Source: Microbacterium excoecariae
GTDB lineage: Bacteria; Actinomycetota; Actinomycetes; Actinomycetales; Microbacteriaceae
DNA length: 64,000 nt
Reading direction: 5' to 3'
NCBI RefSeq assembly: GCF_011326725.1
Contig: NZ_JAANCO010000001.1
Coordinates: forward strand, 2,269,115 to 2,333,114
Shown piece by piece: positions 7,758-19,610 of the stretch (position 1 is its first letter; each line of letters starts with the position of its first letter). Both the position numbers and the translations under genes were made by a program. Below the pieces are notes generated by a model. That model did not search any database. It had not been told where the DNA came from and saw nothing but the letters and a program-made list of their open reading frames with translations.

Positions 7758-9290
7758 ATGACCGATCTCGCGACGAAGCCGACCTCGAGCGGCGACGAGC
7801 CCGCCGCCGGCACGCCCACCGTCGAGTGGGTCATGCCGCCGGAAGCGCCCCGGCGTTCGCGCCGCCGGCTGTGGCTCGGCATCGGGATTCCCGCCGCGGC
7901 CCTCGTCGCGGCGTCGGGTCTCGCGGTCGCGTCGACCTTCTTCATCGCGCCGGGCACGACCGCGCTTGGCGTCGACGTCGGACTCTCGACGGCCGCCAGC
8001 GCCGAGGACGCGGTCGCGCAGCACATCGCCGAGACCCCGATCGAGGTCACGGCGGGCGGCGCGACGTCCACCTTCACGGGCGCCGAGCTCGGCCTCGCGG
8101 CCGACGCGGGCCAGGTCGCGGCCGACACCCTCGCGGAGTACCCGCTGTGGAAGATCGGATCCTGGAGCCCCGGATCCGTCGACGCCGACCTCGCCGTCGA
8201 CACGACCGTCACGGCGGCGGCGCTGGAGGAGGCGTTCCCCGACGCGTACGCGGCCCCCGTCAACGCCGACCTGTCCTTCGCGGACGGCGCGTACACGGTC
8301 GTCGCCGACGAGCCGGGCCTCGGGATCGACGTCGACGCGCTGGCGGCGGAGGTCGCGGGCGAGCTGTCACGCTCGCAGGACGTGCAGGCCCTCGCCGCGG
8401 GCGCCGGACAGGCCCCCGCCGCGGACGCGACGATCCGCGTCGAGGCGCAGGTCGTGGAGCAGGCCGCGGCCTTCACCGCCGCGGACGCCGAGGCCGCCGC
8501 GGCCTCGCTCAACGACACGATCGCCGGCGTCGAGTTCACCCTCGACGGCGACGTCGTCGACGCCGCCCCCGCCGATCGCGTCGCCTCCTGGCTCACGGTC
8601 TCGGTCTCCGACGCGGGCGACGTGGCCGTCGCGGCTGACGCCGACGCGATCCAGGCCTACGTCGATGAGCTCCCCGAGAAGGTCGACCAGAAGCCGGTCG
8701 ACGCGGAGGTCGTCACGAACGCGGCCGGCGACCCGCTCCTGGCGAAGGTCGAGGGACAGGACGGATACCAGATCTCGTCGACCGAGGGCATCGGCGCGGA
8801 GCTCGCCGGATCCCTCGAGGCGCTCGAGGCGCAGCCGGTCGCCCTGGCCGGCGAGAAGGTCGCGCACGAGACCACCGAGATGTTCCGTCGCGCCGTCGTC
8901 AACAAGGGCGAGGGTATGGCGTACTTCTACGAGACGATCGACGGCGGCGACGAGCGCCTCGTGAAGTCGTTCCCCATCGCCATCGGCCGCGAGGGCTACG
9001 ACACCCAGGTCGGCGAGTTCACCGTGTACGGCCAGCTGACGATCCAGAACATGGGCTCGTGCGACGCGGACGGGAACTTCGTCGAAGGCGGGGCGTTCGA
9101 CTACTGCACGCCCGACGTGCCCTACCCGACCTATTTCAACGGCGACCAGGGCTTCCACGGCACCTACTGGCACGACAACTTCGGCGCCGGGGCGCGCATG
9201 AGCCACGGCTGCGTGAACCTCACGGTCTCCGCCTCCGAGTGGGTGTACTCGTTCCTGCAGGTCGGCTCGCCCGTCTCCGTCCGGGCCTGA
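7758..9290 (+). CDS. Membrane-anchored L,D-transpeptidase (YkuD) with peptidoglycan-binding-like region
   Basis: 510 residues from the ATG at 7758, preceded by GGGGAGA at good spacing; an in-frame ATG 45 nt earlier lacks such a site. A cytoplasmic N-terminus (1-37) and one membrane segment (about 38-62) anchor a long extracellular region with YoaR/PG_binding_4-like repeats. The C-terminal YkuD domain has HGTYWHDNFGAGARMSHGCVNL, with nucleophile Cys 485. It would form 3-3 cross-links in peptidoglycan. The gene stands alone, divergent in role from the chitobiose block before it. Confidence 0.92.
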   Translation: MTDLATKPTSSGDEPAAGTPTVEWVMPPEAPRRSRRRLWLGIGIPAAALVAASGLAVASTFFIAPGTTALGVDVGLSTAASAEDAVAQHIAETPIEVTAGGATSTFTGAELGLAADAGQVAADTLAEYPLWKIGSWSPGSVDADLAVDTTVTAAALEEAFPDAYAAPVNADLSFADGAYTVVADEPGLGIDVDALAAEVAGELSRSQDVQALAAGAGQAPAADATIRVEAQVVEQAAAFTAADAEAAAASLNDTIAGVEFTLDGDVVDAAPADRVASWLTVSVSDAGDVAVAADADAIQAYVDELPEKVDQKPVDAEVVTNAAGDPLLAKVEGQDGYQISSTEGIGAELAGSLEALEAQPVALAGEKVAHETTEMFRRAVVNKGEGMAYFYETIDGGDERLVKSFPIAIGREGYDTQVGEFTVYGQLTIQNMGSCDADGNFVEGGAFDYCTPDVPYPTYFNGDQGFHGTYWHDNFGAGARMSHGCVNLTVSASEWVYSFLQVGSPVSVRA

Positions 9291-9322
9291 TCCGATCGGT
9301 TCCGCGCGGGCGCGGCGTCCTC

Positions 9323-9328
9323 TACAGT
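9323..9328 (+). promoter_or_regulatory. -10 box (TACAGT), leaderless type, for the GNAT gene
   Basis: TACAGT ends 6 nt before the ATG at 9335, with no Shine-Dalgarno in the 44-bp gap. Confidence 0.4.
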
Positions 9329-9334
9329 GACATC

Positions 9335-9787
9335 ATGAGCGAGCTGCACGTCGAAGAGCTGTCGGCCGACACGATCGTGGCGGCGAATAGCCTCAGCCTC
9401 AAGCCGGGCCAGGAAGAGTTCATCGCGCCCACCACGTACGCCGTGGCGATGGTCGTCGCCGACCCGCAGAAGACGTGGCAGCGCGTCGTGCTCGACGGCC
9501 GCGAGGTGGTCGCGTTCGTGCGCGCCTACTTCGACGACGAGTCGCCGACGGAGTACCTGCGCGCGGCGCTGTGGCGCATCAACGTGGACGCCGAGGCGCA
9601 GGGTCGCGGCGCGGGCCGATTCGCTGTCGACGCCGTCATCGCGGAGGCCCGCAAGCGCGGCTTCTCGCGCCTGACCGTCGTGTACGAGGCGGGCGACGGC
9701 GGCCCCGAGGCGTTCTTCCGCCGCGTGGGTTTCCGGCCGACGGGCGAGAGCGACTACGGCGAGGTCGTCGCCGAGATCGCCCTCTGA
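9335..9787 (+). CDS. GNAT-family N-acetyltransferase
   Basis: 150 residues covering a single GNAT fold. The acetyl-CoA-binding stretch is NVDAEAQGRGAGRFAVDAVI (Q/R-x-x-G-x-G/A type), followed by the typical C-terminal FFRRVGFRPTGESDYGEVV. The size and the start LHVEELSADTIVAANSLSL resemble small diamine/spermidine acetyltransferases (BltD/PaiA-like), but the substrate cannot be assigned. It is followed by a long bidirectional terminator shared with the convergent ABC exporter operon. Confidence 0.85.
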   Translation: MSELHVEELSADTIVAANSLSLKPGQEEFIAPTTYAVAMVVADPQKTWQRVVLDGREVVAFVRAYFDDESPTEYLRAALWRINVDAEAQGRGAGRFAVDAVIAEARKRGFSRLTVVYEAGDGGPEAFFRRVGFRPTGESDYGEVVAEIAL

Positions 9788-9798
9788 CCGCGGCGCGC

Positions 9799-9844
9799 GC
9801 ACGAGGCGCCCCCTCCGGCGTGGGCCGGAGGGGGCGCCTCGTGC
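9799..9844. terminator. Bidirectional terminator between GNAT gene and ABC exporter
   Basis: A perfect 20-bp inverted repeat (arms 9799-9818 and 9825-9844, core GAGGCGCCCCCTCC) with a 6-nt loop, between convergent gene ends. Confidence 0.8.
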
Positions 9845-9847
9845 CGC

Positions 9848-11665
9848 TTAGACCAGCGAGTCCTCCCACGCGCGGTGCAGCTGGGCGAACCGGCCCTCCC
9901 CCGCCGTGAGCTCCGCCGGGGATCCGTCCTCGATCACGCGCCCGTGCTCCATCACGAGCACGCGGTCCGCGATCGCCACCGTGGACAGGCGGTGCGCGAT
10001 GATGAGCGCCGTGCGGTCGGCGAGGAGCGTCTGCAGGGCGTTCTGAATCGCCCGCTCGGACGGGATGTCGAGCGAGGCGGTCGCCTCGTCGAGGATGAGG
10101 ACCGCCGGATCCGCCAGGAACGCGCGCGCGAACGACACGAGCTGGCGCTGCCCCGCCGAGACGCGCCCGCCGCGCTTGTTCACGTCGGTGTCGTACCCGT
10201 CCGGTAGCTGCTCGATGAACTCGTGCGCGCCGACCGCCTTCGCCGCCCGCACGATCTCCTCGGGCGAGGCGCCGGGGCGCCCGAGCGCGATGTTGTCGGC
10301 GACCGTGCCACTGAAGAGGTACGCCTCCTGGGTGACCATGACGATCGCGCGGCGCAGGTCGGCCGGCGAGAGGTCGCGCAGGTCGACCCCATCGAGCGCG
10401 ACGCGCCCGCGGGTCGGGTCGTAGAAGCGCGAGACGAGCTTCGCGAGCGTCGACTTGCCGGCGCCCGTGGTGCCGACGAGCGCCACGGTTTGCCCCTCGG
10501 GGATGTCGAGGCGGAAGTCCGGCAGGATCGTCTTGCCGTTCGCGTAGGAGAACTCGACGTCGTCGAACAGCAGGTGTCCGCGGGCGCGCTCGAGCGCGAC
10601 GGGCGAGGAGGGATCCGGGACGGACGGCTCCTCCTCCAGCACGCCGGAGACCTTCTCGAGCGCGGCCGAGGCGGCCTGGAACGAGTTGATGAACATGGCC
10701 ACCTCCTGCAGCGGGGTGAAGAAGTTCCGGACGTACAGCACGACCGACAGCAACAGGCCCACGGAGAACTCTCCCCACGTGATCCGCACCCCGCCCCAGA
10801 GGACGACGGCGCCGATCGCGAAGGCCGAGATCGCCATGAGGGCGGGCTCGAAGGTGCCGAACAGGCGGATGACGCGCATGTTGGCGTTGCGGTAGTCCCA
10901 CGCCAGGCCGCCGAAGATCTTCTCGTTGCGCGGCTCCGTGCGGAAGGCCTTGCCGGCGCGGATCCCCGTCATAGTCTCGACGAACTTCACGATCACCTGC
11001 GCGCTGATCACGCGGGTCGACCGATAGGCGACCTGAGAACGCCGGTAGAACCAGCGCATGAGGAGCGCGAGCGGCACGAGCGAGGCGACGATCACGAGCC
11101 CCGACTGCCAGTCGACGATCGCGAGCGCGATGAAGGTGAACACGCCGTACAGCACGCCGTTGACAAGCTGGGTGAGCCCACCGTTGAGGAGCTCGCGGAT
11201 CGTCTCGAGGTCGCTCGTCTGGCGCGAGATGATGCGCCCCGAGGTGTAGGTCTCGTGGAACTCGAGGCTCAGGCGCTGCGTGTGGCGAAAGACGCGCGTG
11301 CGGAGGTCGAGCAGCACGTTCTGGGTCACGCGCGCCGCGAGCAGGTCGTACCAGGCGAGCAGCGCCGCCCCCGCGACGGCGGTCACGGCGTAGGCCGAGG
11401 CGACGAGCCAGGTGGGCCCCCAGTCCGCGCCGTCGAGCACGGCCGGCAGCGCGGCGTTCAGGCCGATGCCGAGCAGCGCCGGCCCGAGCACGCGCACGCC
11501 CGTCTGCGCGACGACGACGACCGCCACGAGCACCACGCGCCACTTCATCGGCGCGAGAAGCGAGACGAGCAGCCGCCAGGAGCGCCGGCGGATCGCGGCG
11601 CTCTCCTCGCGCGTGTAGTCGTTGCGGTCCTCGCCGGACACGCCCTGCACGGAGGCACCCATCAC
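9848..11665 (-). CDS. ABC exporter subunit with canonical catalytic Glu (type IV, fused TMD-NBD)
   Basis: 605 residues: six-helix exporter membrane domain (about 40-330) then the nucleotide-binding domain. Walker A is GTTGAGKS at 398-405, the signature is VSAGQRQ at 502-508 (a non-standard VSAGQ instead of LSGGQ), Walker B plus catalytic Glu is VLILDEA, and the switch His is in IIAHRLSTV. The start is GTG at 11665 overlapping the partner's TGA; the next codon is an ATG that could also be used. It should pair with the upstream subunit as a heterodimeric multidrug or lipid exporter; the substrate is unknown. Confidence 0.9.
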   Translation of the reverse strand: MMGASVQGVSGEDRNDYTREESAAIRRRSWRLLVSLLAPMKWRVVLVAVVVVAQTGVRVLGPALLGIGLNAALPAVLDGADWGPTWLVASAYAVTAVAGAALLAWYDLLAARVTQNVLLDLRTRVFRHTQRLSLEFHETYTSGRIISRQTSDLETIRELLNGGLTQLVNGVLYGVFTFIALAIVDWQSGLVIVASLVPLALLMRWFYRRSQVAYRSTRVISAQVIVKFVETMTGIRAGKAFRTEPRNEKIFGGLAWDYRNANMRVIRLFGTFEPALMAISAFAIGAVVLWGGVRITWGEFSVGLLLSVVLYVRNFFTPLQEVAMFINSFQAASAALEKVSGVLEEEPSVPDPSSPVALERARGHLLFDDVEFSYANGKTILPDFRLDIPEGQTVALVGTTGAGKSTLAKLVSRFYDPTRGRVALDGVDLRDLSPADLRRAIVMVTQEAYLFSGTVADNIALGRPGASPEEIVRAAKAVGAHEFIEQLPDGYDTDVNKRGGRVSAGQRQLVSFARAFLADPAVLILDEATASLDIPSERAIQNALQTLLADRTALIIAHRLSTVAIADRVLVMEHGRVIEDGSPAELTAGEGRFAQLHRAWEDSLV

Positions 11666-13527
11666 GCGCCCTCCCTCTCGGTGATGATGTCGATCTCGGA
11701 GGTCGGATCCGTGCGCTGGGCGCTGTCCTCGCGCTCGTCGCGCTCGAGGCTCGAAATCACCGACCGGTAGCTGGCCGAGCGCGCCATGAGGGCGCTGTGC
11801 GTGCCCACGTCCGCGATGCGCCCGTCCTCGAGGAGCGCGACGCGATCGGCGAGCGCGACCGTCGAGGGCCGGTGCGCGACGACGAGCGCCGTCGTCCCGG
11901 CGAGCACGCGGCGCAGCTCACTCTGGACCCGCTCCTCCGTGTCGACGTCGAGCGCCGAGAGGGGGTCGTCCATGACGAGCACGCGCGGCCGGGCGGCGAC
12001 GGCGCGCGCGAGCGCGAGCCGCTGGCGCTGGCCGCCGGACAGGCTCATCCCCTCCTCGCCGATCATCGTCTCGGCGCCATCGGGCAGCCCCGCGACGAAC
12101 TCGGCCTGCGCCACGTCGAGGGCCTCGCGCATCACGCGCTCGGCCTCCTCCGAGAAGGCGTCGAGGTCGTCGCGGCCGAGGAGGACGTTCTCGCGCACGG
12201 ACGCGGAGAACAGCGTCGCGTCCTCGAACGCCGTCGCGATCTGGGTGCGCAGGTCGACGAGCGCGAGGTCGCGCACGTCGACGCCGTCGAGCGTGACGGA
12301 TCCGCCCGTGACGTCGTACAGGCGCGTCGGGAGCGTCGTCAGGGTCGTCTTCCCGGAGCCGGTCAGGCCGACGAGGGCGAGCGTCTCGCCCGGGACGAGC
12401 TCAAGGTCGATGCCGTCGAGGAGGTCGCGCTCGTGGGGCCGGGCGTCCTGGTAGCGGAAGTGCACGCCGCGGAACGCGAGCGCGCCGCGCGGCTCCGCGA
12501 TACTCCGGGGCTCCGCCGGATCCGTGATCGTCTCGACAGCGTCGAAGACCTCGAAGACGCGGTCGGTGGCCGTCCGGGCGTCGAGCATGAAGGAGAACAG
12601 GAAGCCGATCGACTCGATCGGCCAGCGCAGGATCGTCGCCATCGCGAAGAACGCGAACAGCTGGGAGACGTCCATCTGGCCGTTCGCGGTCAGCCAGATG
12701 CCCGCAGCGAGGCTGACGGCGAACGCGAGCTCCGGCATGAGCACGAGCACGAAATCGACGCCCGCGATCGCGCGCGCCTTGCGCATCTCCGTGCCGCGCA
12801 GGCCCTCGGCCTGGCGCGTGAAGCGCGTGAGCGCGTGCGGCCCGCGACCGAAGGCCTTGAGCACGCGGATCCCGTGGACGCTCTCCTCGACGCTCGTCGC
12901 CAGGTCGCCCTGCTGGTCCTGGCTGCGGCGCGTCAGCACGCCGTAGACCTTCTCGAACCGGAATCCCTGGATCCACAGCGGGATCCCCGAGACGACGAAG
13001 ATCGTGCCGAGCAGCCAGTGCCACTGGAACAGGAGGACGGATCCGATCACGACCGTGAGGACGTTCACGACGAGCATGATCAGCCCGAACGCCATCCAGC
13101 GCCGGATGAGGCCGATGTCCTGCATCATGCGGCTGAGGAGTTGCCCGCCCTGCCAGCGGTCGTGGAACTCGATGGGGAGCTTCTGCAGGCGGTTGTAGAA
13201 GGCCGAGCGCACGTTGAACTCGATGGCCGTCGCGGGCGCCAGGACAAACCAGCGCCGCAGGTACACCATGAGCGCCTCGAGCAGGCCGAGGCCGAGCACC
13301 GCGAGGGCGCCCCACACGACCGCGGACGTCGCCCCGGAGGCGATGGGGCCGCCCACCACCCACTCCAGCACCGTCGGGATCGCGAGCGCGACGATCGACG
13401 CGGCCAGCGCCGAGAGGCCGCCGAGGCCGATGCGCGGAAGGTCGCGCCGCGCGAACGGCACGAGCCGCGCGAGCGCGCGGTGCAGCGGAAGGCGCGCGGG
13501 TGCGCCGGAGGTTTCAGATGACATCAC
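11662..13527 (-). CDS. ABC exporter subunit with degenerate catalytic site (type IV, fused TMD-NBD)
   Basis: 621 residues. Walker A is GLTGSGKT at 387-394 and the signature is a standard LSGGQRQ at 496-502. Walker B reads VLVMD followed by Asp 521 where the catalytic Glu is expected, and the Q-loop region reads [10 protein letters not shown] with Glu in place of Gln. Together with the partner subunit this is the asymmetric pattern of heterodimeric exporters such as BmrCD and TM287/288. The start is GTG 13527 or the adjacent ATG 13524, after a weak GGGG site. A TAAGCT -10 candidate lies about 43 bp upstream. Confidence 0.9.
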   Translation of the reverse strand: MMSSETSGAPARLPLHRALARLVPFARRDLPRIGLGGLSALAASIVALAIPTVLEWVVGGPIASGATSAVVWGALAVLGLGLLEALMVYLRRWFVLAPATAIEFNVRSAFYNRLQKLPIEFHDRWQGGQLLSRMMQDIGLIRRWMAFGLIMLVVNVLTVVIGSVLLFQWHWLLGTIFVVSGIPLWIQGFRFEKVYGVLTRRSQDQQGDLATSVEESVHGIRVLKAFGRGPHALTRFTRQAEGLRGTEMRKARAIAGVDFVLVLMPELAFAVSLAAGIWLTANGQMDVSQLFAFFAMATILRWPIESIGFLFSFMLDARTATDRVFEVFDAVETITDPAEPRSIAEPRGALAFRGVHFRYQDARPHERDLLDGIDLELVPGETLALVGLTGSGKTTLTTLPTRLYDVTGGSVTLDGVDVRDLALVDLRTQIATAFEDATLFSASVRENVLLGRDDLDAFSEEAERVMREALDVAQAEFVAGLPDGAETMIGEEGMSLSGGQRQRLALARAVAARPRVLVMDDPLSALDVDTEERVQSELRRVLAGTTALVVAHRPSTVALADRVALLEDGRIADVGTHSALMARSASYRSVISSLERDEREDSAQRTDPTSEIDIITEREGA

Positions 13528-13627
13528 AGCCCCGTCAGGTGAACGCGGTCGCGGACGCGACAGCCTTCCAGCTTATGTCATCCTGGGCGCGCGCGGCGAG
13601 GATCCGATGAACCCGCCGCATACGACA

Positions 13628-13658
13628 GCGGGCGGGGCGCCGAAGCGCTCCCGCCCGC
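13628..13658 (-). terminator. Terminator after purH
   Basis: Inverted repeat GCGGGCGGG...CCCGCCCGC with inner GCGC/GCGC pairing and a CGAA loop, starting 13 nt past the purH stop. One bulged base. Confidence 0.65.
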
Positions 13659-13670
13659 GGCCGGGAGGGC

Positions 13671-15278
13671 TTAGTGGAAGAAGTGGCGCTCTCCCGTGAA
13701 GATCATCGTCACGCCGCGCTCCTTCGCGAGCGCGATCGTCTCCTCGTCGCGCACGGATCCGCCCGGCTGGATGATGACCTTGACGCCCGCGTCCATGAGC
13801 ACCTCGGGGCCGTCGGAGAACGGGAAGAACGCGTCGGAGGCGGCGATCGATCCCGCCGCCCGGTCGCCCGCGCGCTCGACCGCGAGGCGGCAGGAGTCAA
13901 CGCGGTTGACCTGGCCCATGCCGATGCCGACCGTCGCGGAGCCCGACGCCAGGACGATGGCGTTCGACTTCACGGCGCGGCACGACTTCCACGCGAACAC
14001 GAGGTCGGCGAGCGGCACATCGGGCTCGTCGCCCGCGACGACGCGCCAGTCGCTCGCCACCGACGCGAAGTCGTCCTCGGGGAAGAGGTCGGCGTCCTGC
14101 AGCAGCAGGCCGCCCGAGACGAGGCGCACGTCCATGCGCTCCTGCTTCCAGCCGGCGGGGAGCTTGAGGAGGCGCAGGTTCTTCTTCGCCGCGAACAGCT
14201 CGAGCGCGGCCGGCTCGAAGTCGGGCGCGACGATGACCTCGGTGAAGATGTCGCGCAGGTTCTCAGCCATCTTCAGGGTGACCGTGCGGTTCGCCGCGAT
14301 CACGCCGCCGAACGCCGACAGCGGGTCGCACTCGTGGGCGCGCAGATGCGCGCTGGCGATCGGATCGAGCGCCTTGGGGTCGGCGACCGCGATGCCGCAC
14401 GGGTTCGCGTGCTTCATGATCGCGACGGCGGGCAGCACCATGTCGTACGCGGCGCGCAGCGCGGCGTCGGCGTCGGTGTAGTTGTTGAACGACATCGGCT
14501 TGCCCTGGAGGAGCTCGGCCTGGGCGATGCCGTGCCCGCCGACGCGGCTGTAGATCGCGGCGCGCTGGTGCGAGTTCTCGCCGTAGCGCAGGTCGTCGAT
14601 CTTCTCGGCCTGGATCGTCAGGTGGTCGGGGAGGTGCTGCTCGCCCGCGAGCGTCTCCTCGGCGAACCACTGCGCGACGGCCGTGTCGTACGCCGCGGTG
14701 TGCGCGAAGGCGCGGGCCGCGAGCTCCTTGCGCTCGGTGAGCGTGGTCCCGCCCGCGGCGATCGCCTCGATGACGGCGGGATAGGACGCGGGACTCACGA
14801 CGATCGCGACGTTGGCGTGGTTCTTCGCCGAGGCGCGGACCATCGCGGGGCCGCCGATGTCGATCTGCTCGACGACGTCGTCGCCCTGGGCGCCGGAGGC
14901 GACCGTCTCGACGAAGGGGTAGAGGTTGACGACGACCAGCTCGAAGGGCGTGATCCCGAACTCGCCCAGCTGCTCCTCGTGGTGCGCGAGGCGGATGTCG
15001 GCGAGCAGGCCGCCGTGGACGCTCGGGTGGAGCGTCTTGACCCGGCCGTCGAGCATCTCGGGGAATCCGGTGATGTCCGCGACGTCGCGCACCTCGTGGC
15101 CCGCCTCACGGATCCGCGCGGCCGTGGATCCGGTCGAGACGATCTCGACGCCCGCGTCGGCGAGGGCCTGCGCCAGCGGCAGCAGGTCGGTCTTGTCGCT
15201 CACGGAGACGAGGGCCCGGCGGATCGGGACCCGGTCGCGGTGACGGTAGAGCGAGGGGTCGTGGCTCGGACCGGCCAT
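13671..15278 (-). CDS. purH: Bifunctional AICAR formyltransferase / IMP cyclohydrolase
   Basis: 535 residues, the usual family length. It catalyses the last two steps of IMP synthesis. The N-terminal MGS-like cyclohydrolase domain begins at [18 protein letters not shown], with [16 protein letters not shown] near residue 77. The C-terminal formyltransferase part has HANPCGIAV and ends in [24 protein letters not shown]. It lies 35 bp downstream of purN on the same strand, so the two form a purine operon. Confidence 0.97.
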   Translation of the reverse strand: MAGPSHDPSLYRHRDRVPIRRALVSVSDKTDLLPLAQALADAGVEIVSTGSTAARIREAGHEVRDVADITGFPEMLDGRVKTLHPSVHGGLLADIRLAHHEEQLGEFGITPFELVVVNLYPFVETVASGAQGDDVVEQIDIGGPAMVRASAKNHANVAIVVSPASYPAVIEAIAAGGTTLTERKELAARAFAHTAAYDTAVAQWFAEETLAGEQHLPDHLTIQAEKIDDLRYGENSHQRAAIYSRVGGHGIAQAELLQGKPMSFNNYTDADAALRAAYDMVLPAVAIMKHANPCGIAVADPKALDPIASAHLRAHECDPLSAFGGVIAANRTVTLKMAENLRDIFTEVIVAPDFEPAALELFAAKKNLRLLKLPAGWKQERMDVRLVSGGLLLQDADLFPEDDFASVASDWRVVAGDEPDVPLADLVFAWKSCRAVKSNAIVLASGSATVGIGMGQVNRVDSCRLAVERAGDRAAGSIAASDAFFPFSDGPEVLMDAGVKVIIQPGGSVRDEETIALAKERGVTMIFTGERHFFH

Positions 15279-15313
15279 GATGATCTCCTTGGGGTGGTGC
15301 GGGAGGACGCGGC

Positions 15314-15904
15314 TCAGGCCCGCGCCCCGGTGAGGTCGATGTCGCCCGTGGCGATGCGGCGAACGACATCGATGAGCAGGCGGCGCTCGACGGGCTTGAT
15401 GCGGGCGTGGAGGCTCTCCTCGGTGTCGCCCGGCAGCACGGCGACGCGCTCCTGCGCGAGGAGGGGACCCGTGTCCACGCCGTCGTCGACCTGGATGATG
15501 CTCGCGCCCGTCTGGTCGACGCCCGCCGCAAGCGCGTCGCGCACGCCGTGCGCGCCGGGGAACTCCGGCAGGTAGGCGGGGTGGGTGTTAATGATCCGCG
15601 GCGCGAACTCGCTGACGACCTGGGGCGGGAGCAGGCGCATGAGGCCGCTCAGGACGATGAGGTCGGGCTCCCAGGCGCGCAGCTGCTCGGCGAGCGCCTC
15701 GCCCCACTCCTCGCGCGTCGAGAAGGCGGTGTACGGCACGGAGAAGGACGGCGCACTGAAGTCGGCCGCGTGCTGCAGGCCGGGGGCGTCGCGGTCGGCC
15801 CCGACGACGACGACGCGCGCCGGGTAGGCGGGGTCCGCCGTCTGCTCGAGGAGGGCTCGGAGGTTCGAGCCGGTGCCCGAGATGAGGACCGCAACGTTCA
15901 GCAC
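15314..15904 (-). CDS. purN: Phosphoribosylglycinamide formyltransferase (GART)
   Basis: 196 residues, 10-formyl-THF-dependent transformylase of purine synthesis. Visible motifs: [34 protein letters not shown] (catalytic Asn/His loop) and [14 protein letters not shown] (catalytic Asp). The start is a GTG at 15904 placed 6 nt after a TACACT -10 box, consistent with a leaderless transcript and supporting this start over longer in-frame extensions. Confidence 0.96.
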   Translation of the reverse strand: MLNVAVLISGTGSNLRALLEQTADPAYPARVVVVGADRDAPGLQHAADFSAPSFSVPYTAFSTREEWGEALAEQLRAWEPDLIVLSGLMRLLPPQVVSEFAPRIINTHPAYLPEFPGAHGVRDALAAGVDQTGASIIQVDDGVDTGPLLAQERVAVLPGDTEESLHARIKPVERRLLIDVVRRIATGDIDLTGARA

Positions 15905-15910
15905 TCCCCC

Positions 15911-15916
15911 AGTGTA
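15911..15916 (-). promoter_or_regulatory. -10 box (TACACT), leaderless type, for purN
   Basis: On the minus strand TACACT is followed by 6 nt (GGGGGA) and the GTG start. The GGGGGA could also act as a ribosome-binding site if transcription starts further upstream. Confidence 0.4.
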
Positions 15917-15951
15917 CGCACGCGGCTCGGCCGCCCGTGCCGCCCGGCGCC

Positions 15952-17232
15952 TCAGGCGGGATCGGGCTCGGTGTCGGCCCCGTCGGCGTCGGCCGGCGCC
16001 GCGCGCCCGGCCGTCAGCCGGCCGGCGGGCGCGAGGAGCAGGATGCTCGCGCCGACGAGCGCCTCGAGCCCCAGCGCGAGGGCGACGGGGCCCGGATCCG
16101 GCCCCACCTCCGCCATCCTGCCCGGGCCGAACGCGCCGCTCGCGCACGCCGCCGCGAGCGCGCCCAGCGCCCCGACGACCGCCGCGATGCCGCCCGCGAT
16201 CGCGAGGCGCGGCAGGACCGGCTCCGCGCCGGCGCCGTCAAACGCCCATTCCCGGGCAAAGGCGCGGCGACAGACCCCGCCCGCGACCGCGGCGAGGGCG
16301 ACGGGGATCGCGACCAGGACGAGCTGCCAGGCGGATCCGCCCTCCGGCAGGAGCCCCAGGATCGGGATCCCCGGGACGACGCCGAGCGACACCCCGGCGG
16401 GCGAGACGGCCGTCGCGGTGCCGACCGCGAACCCGGGCCCCGCGAGATAGGCCACGACCCAGACGATCGCCGTGGGGAGGTACGCGAGGTGCACGAGCGT
16501 GAGCGCGCCGGCGCCGACCGCATCGACGCGCGCGCGCTCGAACAGCGCGATCACCTCGCCGCCCCGGACCGCGAACAGCGCGGCGAGGACGACGCCCGCG
16601 ACGGCGACGAGCCCCATGGCCACGATCCCGGCTCCGCGGAGCACGAGCGCAGGCACCTCTCGCCAGGCCGGGCCCGACGCGTCGAGCGCGTCGTGCAGGC
16701 GATCGAGCGGGCCGCCGTCCCCGGCGTCCCACGCGCGCGGGACGGCGCCGAGGAGGAAACCCGCCGCGTAGACGGCCGCGGGCAGGACGATCGCCTGCCA
16801 CGGCGTCACCGCCGCGACGGGCGCGGCGCCGGAGGCCCACACGACGACCGCGGCGACCGCGAACGCGGCCGTTCCCGCCCCGAACCCGCTCCAGGGTGCG
16901 CCCGCGTCGACAGCGCGGCGCCCCGACCGCGCGGCGAACAGGAGCGAGAACAGCGCGAAGGCGAGCGGGGCGACGCTCACCCAGAAGGCGGCCCCATTCG
17001 GGTCGATGCCCACGGCCGCGGCCCCGGCGTCGTCGAGCGCGATCGACACGGGCACGAGGTGCCCCAGCTGCCACACGCGCGCGGTCGTCGGCCACAGCGC
17101 CGACCACGCCCCCTCCCCGCCGAACACGGCGAGCCAGACGAGGACGAGGGGGGCAAGGATCGCCCCGAGCGCGGCGGCCGCGCAGACCATCGCGTCGACG
17201 ACGGCGAGCAGGGCGATGGTCAGGCGGTGCAT
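15952..17232 (-). CDS. DUF6350-type polytopic membrane protein
   Basis: 426 residues with around ten hydrophobic segments, starting [35 protein letters not shown] and alternating through the length of the protein; the C-terminus is short and acidic. This gene sits between sucCD and purNH in many actinobacteria and is annotated DUF6350 there. Its function is unknown, and nothing catalytic is recognisable. The ATG at 17232 follows a TAGCCT box by 9 nt. Confidence 0.8.
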   Translation of the reverse strand: MHRLTIALLAVVDAMVCAAAALGAILAPLVLVWLAVFGGEGAWSALWPTTARVWQLGHLVPVSIALDDAGAAAVGIDPNGAAFWVSVAPLAFALFSLLFAARSGRRAVDAGAPWSGFGAGTAAFAVAAVVVWASGAAPVAAVTPWQAIVLPAAVYAAGFLLGAVPRAWDAGDGGPLDRLHDALDASGPAWREVPALVLRGAGIVAMGLVAVAGVVLAALFAVRGGEVIALFERARVDAVGAGALTLVHLAYLPTAIVWVVAYLAGPGFAVGTATAVSPAGVSLGVVPGIPILGLLPEGGSAWQLVLVAIPVALAAVAGGVCRRAFAREWAFDGAGAEPVLPRLAIAGGIAAVVGALGALAAACASGAFGPGRMAEVGPDPGPVALALGLEALVGASILLLAPAGRLTAGRAAPADADGADTEPDPA

Positions 17233-17290
17233 GGCCGTTCGAGGCTACCCGCGCGGGCGCCCGATGCCGCGCAGGCGCCCCGCGAGAACG

Positions 17291-17323
17291 CCACGAGGCC
17301 CCGCTGGCGGCGGGGCCTCGTGG
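17291..17323 (-). terminator. Terminator after sucCD
   Basis: 13-14 bp stem CCACGAGGCCCCG / CGGGGCCTCGTGG with a short loop, 18 nt past the sucD stop. Confidence 0.75.
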
Positions 17324-17340
17324 GTGCTGCGGGGGGGGGA

Positions 17341-18264
<924 letters not shown>

Positions 18265-19431
18265 TCAGGCGTTGGCCAGCTCGGCGGCCTTGTCGGCGCC
18301 CTCGTCCATGCCCGCGGCGAGCGTGACGAGCGGGTGGTCGGCGGCGGCGAGGATCGCGCGCCCCTCCTCGACCTGGTTGCCGTCGAGGCGCACGACGAGC
18401 GGCTTGGTCGCCGCGTCGCCGAGGATTTCGAGCGCCTTCACGATGCCCTCCGCGACCGCGACGCAGCTCGTGATGCCGCCGAAGACGTTGACGAAGACGC
18501 TCTTGACCTGCGGGTCGCCGAGGATCACGTCGAGGCCGGAGGCCATGACCTGGGCGTTCGCGCCGCCGCCGATGTCGAGGAAGTTGGCGGGCTTGACGCC
18601 GCCGTGGTTCTCCCCCGCGTAGGCGGTGACGTCGAGCGTCGACATGACGAGGCCCGCGCCGTTGCCGATGATGCCGACCTGGCCGTCGAGCTTGACGTAG
18701 TTCAGGCCCGCCTGCTTGGCCTTCGCCTCGAGCGGGTCTGCCGCGCCCTTGTCCTCGAGCTCCTCGTGCTCGGGGTGGCGGACCTCGGATCCGTTGTCGT
18801 CGAGCGACACCTTGCCGTCGAGCGCGACGATGTCGCCCTCGCCCGTGAGCACGAGCGGGTTCACCTCGACGAGCGTGGCGTCCTCGCCCTTGTACACGTC
18901 GAACAGCTTCACGAAGACGGCGGCGACCTTCTCCACCAGCTCGGCGGGGAAGTTCGCGGCGCGGGCGATCTCGATCGCCTTCGCCTCGTCGATGCCCGTC
19001 AGCGGGTCGACCTCGACGCGTGCCAGGGCCTCGGGCTTCTCGACGGCGAGCTGCTCGATCTCCATGCCGCCCTCGACGCTGCACAGCGACAGGTAGCTGC
19101 GGTTCGCGCGGTCCAGCAGCACCGAGAAGTAGAACTCCTCGGCGATGTCGGCTCCGGCGGCGACCATGACGCGCTGCACGACGTGGCCCTTGATGTCGAG
19201 GCCGAGGATCGCCTTCGCCGCCTCGTACGCCTCATCGGGGGTCTTCGCGACCTTGACGCCGCCGGCCTTGCCGCGGCCGCCGGTCTTGACCTGCGCCTTG
19301 ACGACGACGACGCCGCCGATCTTCTCTGCCGCTGCCTTCACCTCCTCGGGGGTGTCGGCGACGATGCCGGCGAGCACCGGCACCTCGTACTTCTCGAAAA
19401 GGTCTCGAGCCTGGTACTCGTAGAGATCCAC
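18265..19431 (-). CDS. sucC: Succinyl-CoA synthetase (ADP-forming) beta subunit
   Basis: 388 residues, normal length. Begins [20 protein letters not shown], the ATP-grasp N-terminus. [18 protein letters not shown] is the nucleotide-binding stretch, and [20 protein letters not shown] and NIFGGIT-like [17 protein letters not shown] are the metal and interface motifs. It is the first gene of the sucCD operon; about 130 bp upstream holds its promoter region and, beyond it, the terminator of the small membrane-protein gene. Confidence 0.97.
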   Translation of the reverse strand: MDLYEYQARDLFEKYEVPVLAGIVADTPEEVKAAAEKIGGVVVVKAQVKTGGRGKAGGVKVAKTPDEAYEAAKAILGLDIKGHVVQRVMVAAGADIAEEFYFSVLLDRANRSYLSLCSVEGGMEIEQLAVEKPEALARVEVDPLTGIDEAKAIEIARAANFPAELVEKVAAVFVKLFDVYKGEDATLVEVNPLVLTGEGDIVALDGKVSLDDNGSEVRHPEHEELEDKGAADPLEAKAKQAGLNYVKLDGQVGIIGNGAGLVMSTLDVTAYAGENHGGVKPANFLDIGGGANAQVMASGLDVILGDPQVKSVFVNVFGGITSCVAVAEGIVKALEILGDAATKPLVVRLDGNQVEEGRAILAAADHPLVTLAAGMDEGADKAAELANA

Positions 19432-19558
19432 GTTGCATTCCTTCGGTGGGGCACGGGGAAAGAGGCAGCCGCGCTCGTGGGTTGGACTGTCTCGATGTCG
19501 AGAGACCTCGACCAGTCCCCCAGCCTACTACCGCGAAAAACCGCCGCCGTGCACGACG

Positions 19559-19598
19559 ACGAGCGCCCCGCGGACCCATCGGTCCGCGGGGCGCTCGT
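19559..19598 (-). terminator. Terminator after the 51-residue membrane-protein gene
   Basis: Perfect 18-bp stem (ACGAGCGCCCCGCGGACC and complement) with a CATC loop, 13 nt past the stop at 19611. Confidence 0.75.
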
Positions 19599-19610
19599 GA
19601 GGCGCGAGGG

